Shown here in pieces: positions 9,753 through 16,810 of a stretch of DNA of 41,212 bases; the stretch's first letter is position 1, and each line of letters opens with the position of its first letter. A program made the position numbers and the translations under genes. This stretch comes from an uncultured Acidimicrobiaceae bacterium (GTDB taxonomy: Bacteria; Actinomycetota; Acidimicrobiia; Acidimicrobiales; RAAP-2), in the NCBI GenBank assembly GCA_903894295.1, contig CAITPI010000044.1:1-41212 (forward strand), written 5' to 3'. The notes below the pieces were generated by a model. It did not search any database. It saw nothing but the letters and a program-made list of their open reading frames with translations, and was not told the origin of the DNA.

Positions 9753-9790
9753 GAGGCTAGCGGGCCACGACCCACTCGGAAAGTACGCTC

Positions 9791-9835
9791 TGCTTGCAAA
9801 AGTTTATGAAACCACATACTCTTGTATCGCAAGCA
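9791..9835. promoter_or_regulatory. AT-rich divergent promoter region with 7-bp inverted repeat
   Basis: TGCTTGC (9791-9797) and GCAAGCA (9829-9835) are exact inverted copies flanking 31 bases of unusually AT-rich DNA. Rightward, TTGCAA (9794-9799) and TACTCT (9817-9822) are 17 bases apart, a plausible -35/-10 pair for the small gene at 9868. Leftward, TTGCGA and CATAAA about 18 bases apart could serve the giant transferase, in competition with TAGCCT at 9754-9759. The repeat might bind a regulator. Promoter assignment is inference. Confidence 0.4.
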
Positions 9836-9867
9836 CCCAGTAGAGACCGACCGACAAAGGAGTCCCC

Positions 9868-10290
9868 GTGCCGACCATGCCCGATCTGCAGACCGACCTC
9901 ACCAAGACTGCGAAAGCCGTGGCCGGCAAGGCCAAGGACGCCGCCTACGTCGTCGTCGGAGCCGGCGTCATGGGGTTCCAGCAGGCCCAGGTCCAGCGTC
10001 AGGAGCTCGGCAAGCGTCTGGCCGAGCCCCGCAAGAGCGTGGTGGAGCGGATCGAGTCGGTCCGGTCCGACGTGACGGGCGCCATCCTGGCGCTCGACAT
10101 CAACGTGGATCAACTCTTCGAGCGGGTGGAGACGGCAATCGAACGGATGGAACAGACGATCGCTCCGCTGGAGAACAAACTCCCCTCCCCGGCCCGGGAC
10201 CTGTCCCAACAGGCCCGCTCACAGGCCAAGGCCGCCCGGGCCCAGGTCCGCTCCTTCATTCCGGCCAGCGGGTCGACGCCGGAGGCCTGA
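9868..10290 (+). CDS. Small helical protein of unknown function
   Basis: 140 residues starting at GTG, with a good AAAGGAG five bases upstream. After a short stretch rich in Ala/Lys (TAKAVAGKAKDAAYVV) and a brief Gly-rich segment, the protein is predicted mostly alpha-helical with heptad-like charged residues (ERIESVRSDVTG, FERVETAIERMEQTI), then an Ala/Lys/Gln-rich tail (ARSQAKAARAQVRSF). The composition recalls phasin-like or heparin-binding-hemagglutinin-like surface or granule proteins of actinobacteria, but there is no diagnostic motif and I do not assign it. No signal peptide or full membrane helix is evident, though residues about 20-32 are weakly hydrophobic. It is divergent from the giant glycosyltransferase and convergent, with a 13-bp gap, to the reductase gene. 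Confidence 0.8.
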   Translation: MPTMPDLQTDLTKTAKAVAGKAKDAAYVVVGAGVMGFQQAQVQRQELGKRLAEPRKSVVERIESVRSDVTGAILALDINVDQLFERVETAIERMEQTIAPLENKLPSPARDLSQQARSQAKAARAQVRSFIPASGSTPEA

Positions 10291-10303
10291 AAGGCGTCGT
10301 CGC

Positions 10304-11224
10304 CTAAGGCTGTCCGGGCTGTGAACGCCAGTAGTCGACAACGTCCCGGAGTGTCTCGTCCAACCCGATCTCCGGTCGCCAGCCGGTGAGGCTGGTCAGT
10401 CGGGAGGCCGAACCCCGCAGGACGGGCACCTCGACCGGGCGCACCAGCGACGGGTCAACCTCGAGACCGACCGAGGAGCCGGAGACGGCGAGCAGGCCGT
10501 CGACGATCTCCTGGATCGAGACGTCCACCCCGGAGCAGACGTTGTAGACGGCGCCGTTGGCCCCGTCGCCGTTGCGGGCGGCTTCGACCAGCAGGCGGTA
10601 GGCCCGGACGACATCCCGCACGTCCGTGAAGTCCCGCCGGGCCGCGAGATTGCCCACCGGAATGGTCGCGGCGCCGGTTCGTTCGGCCTCCACGATGCGG
10701 CGGGCCAGTCCGGCCACCGCAAAGTTGGGCGACTGGCCGGCTCCGATGTGGTTGAACGGTCGGGCCATCACGACCCGCTGGCCGTGACCAAGGGCCGCCT
10801 GGAGGCCCAGCGCTTCGGCTGCCAGCTTGGATGCGGCATACGGGGTCAGCGGAGCAGGCGGGGAAAGCTCGGTGAGCGGCAGGAGGGCCGGATCGGTGAC
10901 CGCTCCATAGACCTCGGCCGACGAGGTGACCAGAACCACCGGATCACTGCCACACTGGCGGGCGGCGGCCAGCAACGCACCGGTTCCCAGAATGTTGACC
11001 GAGAACACCTCAAGTGGTTCATCCCACGACTGACCGACGTGGGTCAGGGCCGCCAGGTGGTAGATGGCGTCCGGCCGGGCCAAAGCGAGGGCCTCGACCA
11101 ACGCGCCCGGATCGGTGATCTCGACCTCCTTGTCGATCACCACCACATCGTCGCCGGCATCGGTCAGATGACGGGCCAGCCAGCCCCCGACAAATCCACG
11201 TCCCCCGGTGATCAGTGCTCGCAC
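10304..11224 (-). CDS. rmd: GDP-4-dehydro-6-deoxy-D-mannose reductase-like SDR
   Basis: 306 residues of the extended short-chain dehydrogenase family. It has the GGRGFVG dinucleotide-binding loop at 7-13, the TSSAEVYG strand, a PYAASK catalytic YxxxK, and RPFNHIGAGQ. The last is characteristic in my experience of GDP-4-keto-6-deoxy-D-mannose reductases, which make GDP-D-rhamnose or a related sugar from the product of GDP-mannose 4,6-dehydratase. No Gmd is in this window, so the first step must be encoded elsewhere. The start is GTG at 11224; TAGCCT at 11233-11238 is eight bases away and could give a near-leaderless transcript inside the run of minus-strand genes. The GT4 gene upstream ends 21 bp before it, so the product probably feeds these transferases. 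A related epimerase/reductase activity cannot be excluded. Confidence 0.82.
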   Translation of the reverse strand: MRALITGGRGFVGGWLARHLTDAGDDVVVIDKEVEITDPGALVEALALARPDAIYHLAALTHVGQSWDEPLEVFSVNILGTGALLAAARQCGSDPVVLVTSSAEVYGAVTDPALLPLTELSPPAPLTPYAASKLAAEALGLQAALGHGQRVVMARPFNHIGAGQSPNFAVAGLARRIVEAERTGAATIPVGNLAARRDFTDVRDVVRAYRLLVEAARNGDGANGAVYNVCSGVDVSIQEIVDGLLAVSGSSVGLEVDPSLVRPVEVPVLRGSASRLTSLTGWRPEIGLDETLRDVVDYWRSQPGQP

Positions 11225-11232
11225 AAGTGTGC

Positions 11233-11238
11233 AGGCTA
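11233..11238 (-). promoter_or_regulatory. Putative -10 element before rmd
   Basis: TAGCCT ends eight bases before the GTG at 11224, between the stop of the upstream GT4 gene and this start. It matches the hexamer found before cofD and rmlB. Confidence 0.35.
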
Positions 11239-11245
11239 TCGGCTC

Positions 11246-12424
11246 TCAGTTGCCCCCCGGGGCAGGGCGTCCCGGGGCGACGTCGGCGTACGCCTCATGG
11301 GTGGCCGCCACGGTCGCCTCCCACGGAAAGCGCGACGCCTGCACCCGTCCGGCCGCCGCCAGGGCGGCCCGGCGACCATCGTCGGCCAGGAGTGAACCGA
11401 GGACATCGGCCCACGCCTCGACGTTTCCGGTCTCGACCAGCACGGCTTGGGCACCCGAGACTTCCCGCAGGACCGGCAGGTCGGAGCAGACCACGGGGGC
11501 GCCGTTGGCCATCGCCTCGAGAACCGGCAGGCCGAAACCTTCGTGGAGGCTCGGGAAGGCAAAGATCGTCGCCCCCTGGTAGAGGGCCTGGAGCGACGGG
11601 TCGTCCACAATGCCCACCTCCACCAACCGCGCCCCGAGTTCGGCCCGGTCGGCCGGTGAGATCAGGCCGTTCTGTCGCCAACCCGGATAACCGGCCAGAA
11701 CCAGCAACGGCACATCTCCGCCCTGGCGACCCAGTGTGACCATGGCCTTCACCAGGGTGGTCACTCCTTTGCGTGGCTCGAGGCTGCCCACCCACAACAC
11801 GTAGGGGCGACCGGAAAGACCCAGTTGGGCCCGCAGCCCGACCGCTTCGTCCGGGCCCACGGTGGACGGGGTGACCCCGAGGGGGATCACCCGGAGCCGG
11901 TCCTCGGGGATCCGGCTGTGGTTCATGATCTCCTCGGCCGCCACCCGGGAACCCGTCACCACCAGGTCGGCCCGCCGGGCCGCCACCTCCAGACCCTGGC
12001 GGTGGAACCTTCTGCCGCGCCGGTTGAACGCATCGGGAAAGTGCTCGACGGCGACGTCGTGGACGGTGACCACCATGCCGTAGGGACCCCGGGGCGGTAT
12101 GGCGAGCGACGGTGCGTGCACCACGTCGGGAGACCAGCCCACCTCCCCGAACCGCAGCGCAGGCCGGCCGAGATGGTGCCAGGCGTCATAGAGCAGGGGT
12201 CGGGGCAAGGGCATCGAGGCCACCGGAAGTGACTGCGGCACGCCGCTCTGGCCAACGTTCCGGGCGATCTCGGCGGCGTTGTGGCGGGCACAGAACAGAC
12301 GCAGGTCGTCTTCGGGGAAGAGTTCGGACAGTAGAGTCACGACTCTGGCCGTGTACCGACCGATCCCACCCGGTGACGGGTAGAGGAGTTGCTCGACGTT
12401 GACCGCTACTCGCACGAGACGCAT
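11246..12424 (-). CDS. GT4-family glycosyltransferase
   Basis: 392 residues with a GT-B fold. The N-terminus is VAVNVEQLLYPSPGGIGRYT, with a Gly-rich loop that binds acceptor or donor phosphates. Then come VVTVHDVAVEHFPDAF and VTGSRVAAEEI, and the C-terminal donor site YVLWVGSLEPRKGVTTLVKA. The EX7E motif EGFGLPVLE begins near residue 295. Members retain configuration and use GDP-mannose, UDP-glucose or similar; this one resembles mannosyl/rhamnosyl transferases of surface polysaccharides, but the substrate is not determined. I chose ATG 12424 (GAAAGG directly upstream); GTG 12415 has better Shine-Dalgarno spacing and is equally possible. The 5' end overlaps that of the divergent GT4 gene by up to 26 bp. 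No signal peptide or membrane helix is apparent. Confidence 0.9.
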   Translation of the reverse strand: MRLVRVAVNVEQLLYPSPGGIGRYTARVVTLLSELFPEDDLRLFCARHNAAEIARNVGQSGVPQSLPVASMPLPRPLLYDAWHHLGRPALRFGEVGWSPDVVHAPSLAIPPRGPYGMVVTVHDVAVEHFPDAFNRRGRRFHRQGLEVAARRADLVVTGSRVAAEEIMNHSRIPEDRLRVIPLGVTPSTVGPDEAVGLRAQLGLSGRPYVLWVGSLEPRKGVTTLVKAMVTLGRQGGDVPLLVLAGYPGWRQNGLISPADRAELGARLVEVGIVDDPSLQALYQGATIFAFPSLHEGFGLPVLEAMANGAPVVCSDLPVLREVSGAQAVLVETGNVEAWADVLGSLLADDGRRAALAAAGRVQASRFPWEATVAATHEAYADVAPGRPAPGGN

Positions 12425-13547
12425 CCTTTCGGTCCAGCCCATGGCCGAACTCGGTGGTTCCGACCAGGCCCTGCTCGCCATGGTGACCCAACTGACACGT
12501 GAAGGTTGGGAGTGCCATGTTGCCCTGCCCGGGCCGTCACCGATGGCCGCCCGATGGAGCGAGGCCGGAGCCAGAATCCATGAGGTTCCGATGGAGCGCA
12601 TCACCACCCGGGGTGGCCGGTGGCACTGGCTGCGCTACGCCCTCCGGGCCCCCGGATCGATCCTGAAGCTCCGGAGGTTGGCCCGCACACTCGACGTCGG
12701 CGTGGTCCACACCAACTCGCTGCACTGCTGGTACGGGGCGCCGGCGGCCCGCCTCGCCCGCCGACCCCACGTGTGGCACGCCCGGGAGATCGTCGTACAG
12801 TCCGACCTCGCCCTGCGGGTCGAACGGTGGATGTTGGACTCGTGGGCCGACGAGGTGATCGCGGTGTCCCAGGCGGTGGCCGACCAGTTTCCCGGAGTCG
12901 ACCCGGCGCATCGGTCGGTCCTCTACGACCAGGTCGATCCGGGTCGGTTCTCTCCCGCCATGGCCGGAAGGTTCCGTCCGGCCCACGACATCGACGACCG
13001 GACCTATCTCGTCGGGTCCGTTGGACGCATCGACACCTGGAAGGGCATCGAGGTCCTGCTCGATGCGTGGCCGGAGGTGGCCGCAGCGGTTCCCGACGCC
13101 ATGGCAGTCATTGCCGGGCCGGCCGTCGCCGGCAAGGAGGCGTGGTATGACGAGCTGCGCCAACGGGCCGAGGCGCTCGGGAGTGTGTGCTGGATCGGAC
13201 CAAGTGACGACGTGGGGGCCCTGATGGCCGACCTCGACGTGTTCGTACTTCCGTCCAGAGAACCCGAGCCCTACGGCATGGTGGTCGTGGAGGCCCTGGC
13301 CTCGGGCGTGCCGGTCATCGCCACCGACGCCGGTGGACCGAAGGAGATCCTCGGCCAGGTGGACCGCGTCCTCGGCACCCTGGTCACACCGGGCGATCCG
13401 TCCGCGCTGGCCCGGGCCATCATCGCCCGCCATGCCCCGTCTGCGCGGGAGCTTCGCCGTCAACGCACCGCCCAGCAGCCAGGAGGCCGTCCCGACTACG
13501 GCGCCGTCTTCGACCGGGCCATGGGTCACGATGACGCATCCCGGTAG
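12399..13547 (+). CDS. GT4-family glycosyltransferase
   Basis: 382 residues with a GT-B fold. The N-terminal strand RRILSVQPMAELGGSDQALL fits the typical GT4 start, so initiation must lie upstream of it. The only in-frame candidate after the stop at 12381 is TTG at 12399, with AGGAG ten bases upstream. The middle contains VVHTNSLHCWYG and WHAREIV; the donor domain has VGSVGRIDTWKGIEVLLDA and EPYGMVVVE (EX7E), followed by SGVPVIATDAGGPKEI. It probably transfers a sugar from a nucleotide donor to a lipid-linked or surface glycan. It overlaps the divergent GT4 gene at the 5' end, and the convergent GT4 gene at the 3' end by 22 bp, an unusually tight packing of three transferases. The rare TTG start and overlapping promoters suggest low expression. 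Confidence 0.88.
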   Translation: MTATRTRRILSVQPMAELGGSDQALLAMVTQLTREGWECHVALPGPSPMAARWSEAGARIHEVPMERITTRGGRWHWLRYALRAPGSILKLRRLARTLDVGVVHTNSLHCWYGAPAARLARRPHVWHAREIVVQSDLALRVERWMLDSWADEVIAVSQAVADQFPGVDPAHRSVLYDQVDPGRFSPAMAGRFRPAHDIDDRTYLVGSVGRIDTWKGIEVLLDAWPEVAAAVPDAMAVIAGPAVAGKEAWYDELRQRAEALGSVCWIGPSDDVGALMADLDVFVLPSREPEPYGMVVVEALASGVPVIATDAGGPKEILGQVDRVLGTLVTPGDPSALARAIIARHAPSARELRRQRTAQQPGGRPDYGAVFDRAMGHDDASR

Positions 13548-14662
13548 AGCGAGGCCAGGCCCGAGGCACACGCCTCCCAGGTGAACTCGGCGCTCCTCGC
13601 CCTCCCCTGTTCGACCAGTTGCCCGATCTCCTCTCCCCCCTCGAGAGCCGCCAGGATCGAGGACGCCAGGGCGGCTCCGTCCCCGACGGGGACCACGAGG
13701 GCCCCGTCGCCGACGACCTCGGGCACGGATCCGGCGGCGGTGACCACCGTGGGAACTCCGGCCGCCATGGCCTGCAACGGAGGAAAGCCGAACCCCTCGT
13801 ATCGGGAGGGGTAGGCCAGCACGGCCGCCGAGCGAAGGACCCGGGCCAACTGGACGTCGTCCAGGTAGCCGGGACGGACAATCCGGGAACGCAACGCCCC
13901 GGGAGCGGCGGCCACCGCTTCGTCGAAGGCGGCCCGACCCCATCCGTCGGCGCCGACAATCACCAGCGCCGTGTCGGGCTGTTCCCCGACCACCGAGGCC
14001 ATGGCCCGCACCAGCAGCGGGTAGTCCTTCCGGGGTTCGATGGTGCCGATCGCCAGCACGTAGCGTCCGCAACCCGCCGGGAGCGGGAACGGCACGGGTC
14101 CCTCGGGTGAACCGAGGGCAGGCACCCCGTAGGGAACCGCCCGCACCCGGGCCGGATCGGCCCCCAGGCGGTCCACCACTTCGTCGGCCACAAACCGGGA
14201 CGGGGTATGGACCCACGCACCATCGGCGATGGCCCGGCGGATCAGGGTGGGATAGGCCAACGCGGCCCGGTCACACAGTTCCGGAAAGGCGACAACGGTG
14301 AGGTCGTGCACCGACACCACCCGGGCGCCATGACGGACGGGAGGAACGACATAGTTGGTGCCGTGCACCACGTCGTGGCGTCCGATGAAACGTTCGGCGA
14401 CCGGGTGGTTGACGCGGGACCACAGCGCCTGCAGCAGGGAGGCGTTCATCGTCCGTTGGCCGCTCGCCACGCCGGTCGGCAGTCGTGACTCCCACCCGTC
14501 CGGGCGCCGTCCGCTGACCACAAAGGCCGACATGACCAGGTCGCTCCGGCGGGCCAGTTCGGCCAACGTGCCCGCACAGAACGCCCCAACCCCGGTCGGA
14601 CGGCCCAGCAGGGGCGTGGCGTCAAAGGCCACGGAGAGGCTCGAAGCCACAGCGGTCACCAT
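13526..14662 (-). CDS. GT4-family glycosyltransferase
   Basis: About 378 residues with a GT-B fold. It has SVAFDATPLLGRPTGVGAF at the N-terminus, HGTNYVVPP and SVHDLTVVAFPEL in the acceptor domain, and YVLAIGTIEPRKDYPLLVRA in the donor domain. The EX7E position reads EGFGFPPLQ, so the second Glu is Gln; that residue normally contacts the nucleotide-sugar ribose, and the change may alter donor choice. The ATG at 14662 is preceded by CAAGG with six-base spacing; an in-frame TTG at 14677 would add five residues. It is divergent from cofD with a 67-bp gap and convergent with a 22-bp overlap to the plus-strand GT4. The substrate is unknown; context suggests surface polysaccharide assembly. Confidence 0.9.
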   Translation of the reverse strand: MVTAVASSLSVAFDATPLLGRPTGVGAFCAGTLAELARRSDLVMSAFVVSGRRPDGWESRLPTGVASGQRTMNASLLQALWSRVNHPVAERFIGRHDVVHGTNYVVPPVRHGARVVSVHDLTVVAFPELCDRAALAYPTLIRRAIADGAWVHTPSRFVADEVVDRLGADPARVRAVPYGVPALGSPEGPVPFPLPAGCGRYVLAIGTIEPRKDYPLLVRAMASVVGEQPDTALVIVGADGWGRAAFDEAVAAAPGALRSRIVRPGYLDDVQLARVLRSAAVLAYPSRYEGFGFPPLQAMAAGVPTVVTAAGSVPEVVGDGALVVPVGDGAALASSILAALEGGEEIGQLVEQGRARSAEFTWEACASGLASLYRDASS

Positions 14663-14717
14663 GGGAGCCTTGCACAACGATTCGGGCCGACGTGTCCATC
14701 ACACCGGCCCCTCGGGG

Positions 14718-14723
14718 TAGCCT
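14718..14723 (+). promoter_or_regulatory. Putative -10 element of leaderless cofD
   Basis: TAGCCT is followed by six bases and the ATG of cofD at 14730. No Shine-Dalgarno lies in the gap, which supports leaderless initiation. Confidence 0.5.
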
Positions 14724-14729
14724 GCCCCG

Positions 14730-15656
14730 ATGATCACGGCACTTGCTGGCGGCGTCGGCGCCGCAAAACTGCTGCGCGGCTTCATCGAAGTCCTGCCCCC
14801 CGAGGAGATCACGGCCCTCGTGAACACCGGGGACGACACGGTCTTCCACGGCCTTCACGTCTCGCCCGACCTCGACACCGTGATGTACACCCTGGCCGAT
14901 GCCATCAATCCGGAGACCGGCTGGGGCCTGGCCGGTGAAACCTGGCGGGTCATGGAGTCCCTTCGACGACTCGGCGGACTCACCTGGTTCAACCTGGGCG
15001 ACCAGGACCTCGCCACCCACTGCTACCGGACCCAGCGACTGTCCGAAGGGGCCACGCTGAGCGAAGTCACCCGGGAACTGGCCCGGTCCTTCGGGGTGGA
15101 CATCCGGCTCCAACCGGTCACCGACGATCCCCTCCGGACCCGGCTGACCCTGGTTGACGGGCCCGAAGTCGGCTTTCAGGAGTACTTCGTCAAGCACCAC
15201 CACGACGTGGCGGTGGCTTCCGTGACCTTCGCCGGGGCCGCCGAGAGCCGTCCGGCGCCCGGGGTTCTCGACGCCATCGAACAGGCCGAGGTGGTCGTGG
15301 TCTGCCCGTCCAATCCGGTCGTCTCGATCGGTCCCGTACTCGCCGTGCCTGGCATCAGGAAGGCGCTCATGTCCCGGCGGGACGATGCTGTCGGGATCTC
15401 GCCCATCATCGCCGGGGCCGCCCTCAAGGGACCGGCCGACCGTCTGCTGGTCGAGATGGGATTCGAAGCCTCGGTCGTCGGCGTGGCCCGCTGGTATGCA
15501 CCGATGATCTCCACGCTGGTCATCGACGAAGCCGACGCCGACCTGGCGACCGCGGTGGAGGCCGAAGGGGTCCGGTGTGTGGTCGCCCCGACCCTCATGA
15601 CGTCGAAGGAAGCCTCGGCCCAACTCGCCCGGACGGTGCTCGATGTCGCATCCTGA
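14730..15656 (+). CDS. cofD: CofD/FbiA: 2-phospho-L-lactate (phosphoenolpyruvate) transferase of F420 synthesis
   Basis: 308 residues, close to the family length. It begins ITALAGGVGAAKLLRGF, the diagnostic N-terminal loop, followed by VNTGDDTVFHGLHVSPDLDT, WFNLGDQDLATHCYRT, VVVCPSNPVVSIGP and the C-terminal IDEADA. CofD joins the activated phosphoenolpyruvate or lactate moiety (from LPPG/EPPG) to the deazaflavin Fo, giving F420-0 or its dehydro form; actinobacteria are known to use phosphoenolpyruvate. It overlaps cofE by 14 bp, so the two steps are co-translated. The ATG sits six bases after TAGCCT and lacks a Shine-Dalgarno. Fo synthase (fbiC/cofGH) and the guanylyltransferase (cofC/fbiD) are not in the window. 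In Mycobacterium, fbiA-fbiB likewise sit near manB, wbbL and rmlD, so the context looks ancestral. Confidence 0.96.
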   Translation: MITALAGGVGAAKLLRGFIEVLPPEEITALVNTGDDTVFHGLHVSPDLDTVMYTLADAINPETGWGLAGETWRVMESLRRLGGLTWFNLGDQDLATHCYRTQRLSEGATLSEVTRELARSFGVDIRLQPVTDDPLRTRLTLVDGPEVGFQEYFVKHHHDVAVASVTFAGAAESRPAPGVLDAIEQAEVVVVCPSNPVVSIGPVLAVPGIRKALMSRRDDAVGISPIIAGAALKGPADRLLVEMGFEASVVGVARWYAPMISTLVIDEADADLATAVEAEGVRCVVAPTLMTSKEASAQLARTVLDVAS

Positions 15657-16386
15657 CGGTGCGCTCACCGTCTTTCCGGTCCGGGGCATCGGTGAGATCC
15701 ATCCGGGCGACCCGCTGGTCGAGGTGCTGGCTGCCGTCCTGCTGCCCGGAGCCGGGGAGGAAGAATCGCACCACCACCTCCGCGACGGCGACGTGCTGGT
15801 GGTGACCCAAAAAGTGGTCTCCAAGGCCGAGGGGCAGATCGTCGCCCTCGATCCCGCCGATCCCGACGCCAAGGCGGCCCTTGTCGAGTCGGAGTCGGTT
15901 CGCATCGTGCGACGGCGGGGCGACCTCATCATCTCGGAGACCCGCCACGGCTTCATCTGCGCCAACGCCGGCATCGACCTGTCCAATGTCGACGATGGTA
16001 CGGCCGCCCTGCTGCCGGTCGATTCCGACCGTTCGGCCCGGGGCCTCCGGGAGGCGTTCGAACACCGCTACCACCGGCGGGTGGGGGTCATCATCTCGGA
16101 CACCTTCGGCCGGCCCTGGCGGCGCGGGGTCACCGACGTGGCCATCGGCGTGGCCGGGATCGCCGGAGTGGTCGACCTGCGGGGCACGGCCGACGCCACC
16201 GGGCGGGTGCTCGAAGCCACCGAGGTCTGCGTGGCCGACGAGATCGCATCGGCGGCCGAACTGGTCATGGGAAAGGCCACCGGATTTCCGGCCGCCGTCG
16301 TGCGCGGCGTGCCCGATGGGTGGTTGCGGCCCTCGTCGGTGAAGGACGAGATCATCCGCCCGCCCGAAGAGGACCTGTTCCGCTAG
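15643..16386 (+). CDS. cofE: CofE: coenzyme F420-0:L-glutamate ligase
   Basis: 247 residues, matching the stand-alone CofE length of about 250. Family features visible include FPVRGIGEIHPGDPL, DGDVLVVTQKVVSKAEG, RHGFICANAGIDLSNV, and VGVIISDTFGRPWRRGVTDVAIG. CofE adds gamma-linked glutamates to F420-0 using GTP and a divalent metal. Mycobacterial FbiB is a two-domain protein with a C-terminal nitroreductase-like domain that reduces dehydro-F420; that domain is absent here and must be encoded elsewhere or be unneeded. The ATG at 15643 lies inside the end of cofD (14-bp overlap), showing translational coupling. It is convergent with the FKBP gene, with only 10 bp between stops and no visible terminator. 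Confidence 0.95.
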   Translation: MSHPDGALTVFPVRGIGEIHPGDPLVEVLAAVLLPGAGEEESHHHLRDGDVLVVTQKVVSKAEGQIVALDPADPDAKAALVESESVRIVRRRGDLIISETRHGFICANAGIDLSNVDDGTAALLPVDSDRSARGLREAFEHRYHRRVGVIISDTFGRPWRRGVTDVAIGVAGIAGVVDLRGTADATGRVLEATEVCVADEIASAAELVMGKATGFPAAVVRGVPDGWLRPSSVKDEIIRPPEEDLFR

Positions 16387-16396
16387 ACGGGCCGGT

Positions 16397-16768
16397 TCAG
16401 CCGACGTCGAAGAGGTCGACCACGAACACCAGCGTCTCGTTGGGCGCGATGACCCCGCCGGCGCCCTGGGACCCGTAGCCCATGGCCGGAGGAATGGTGA
16501 GACGGCGACGTCCGCCGACCTTCATGCCCTGAACGCCCTGGTCCCAACCCTTGATGACGTGGCCGGCGCCGAGCGGAAAGGCGAAGTGTTCGCCCCGATC
16601 CCAGGACGAGTCGAACTCCTGGCCGGTCGACCAGGACACGCCGACGTAGTGGACGTTGACCGAGTTGCCGGCCACTGCTTCGGCCCCGGTACCGACTTCC
16701 AGATCTTCGATGACCAGTTCGGTGGGGGCAGGCTCAGCGGGAATCTCGACGACAGGCTTGTTGGACAT
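16397..16768 (-). CDS. FKBP-type peptidyl-prolyl cis-trans isomerase
   Basis: 123 residues comprising a single FKBP domain. Visible signatures are SVNVHYVGVSWSTGQEFDSS, FPLGAGHVIKGWDQGVQGMK, VGGRRRLTIPPAMGYG and ETLVFVVDLFDVG, which keep the active-site aromatic and Asp positions. It catalyses proline isomerisation during protein folding. There is no signal peptide, so it is probably cytoplasmic, with a short acidic/Pro-rich N-terminus. TAAGGT at 16775-16780 is six bases before the ATG, and the intervening ACAGGG could also serve as a weak ribosome-binding site. It lies between the convergent cofE and the DEAD-box helicase gene on the same strand. Confidence 0.95.
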   Translation of the reverse strand: MSNKPVVEIPAEPAPTELVIEDLEVGTGAEAVAGNSVNVHYVGVSWSTGQEFDSSWDRGEHFAFPLGAGHVIKGWDQGVQGMKVGGRRRLTIPPAMGYGSQGAGGVIAPNETLVFVVDLFDVG

Positions 16769-16774
16769 CCCTGT

Positions 16775-16780
16775 ACCTTA
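16775..16780 (-). promoter_or_regulatory. Putative -10 element of FKBP gene
   Basis: TAAGGT fits TANNNT and is separated by six bases from the ATG at 16768, compatible with leaderless transcription. Confidence 0.45.
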
Positions 16781-16810
16781 GGCGATCACCTTCGCCGGTC
16801 GGGATCCGGT

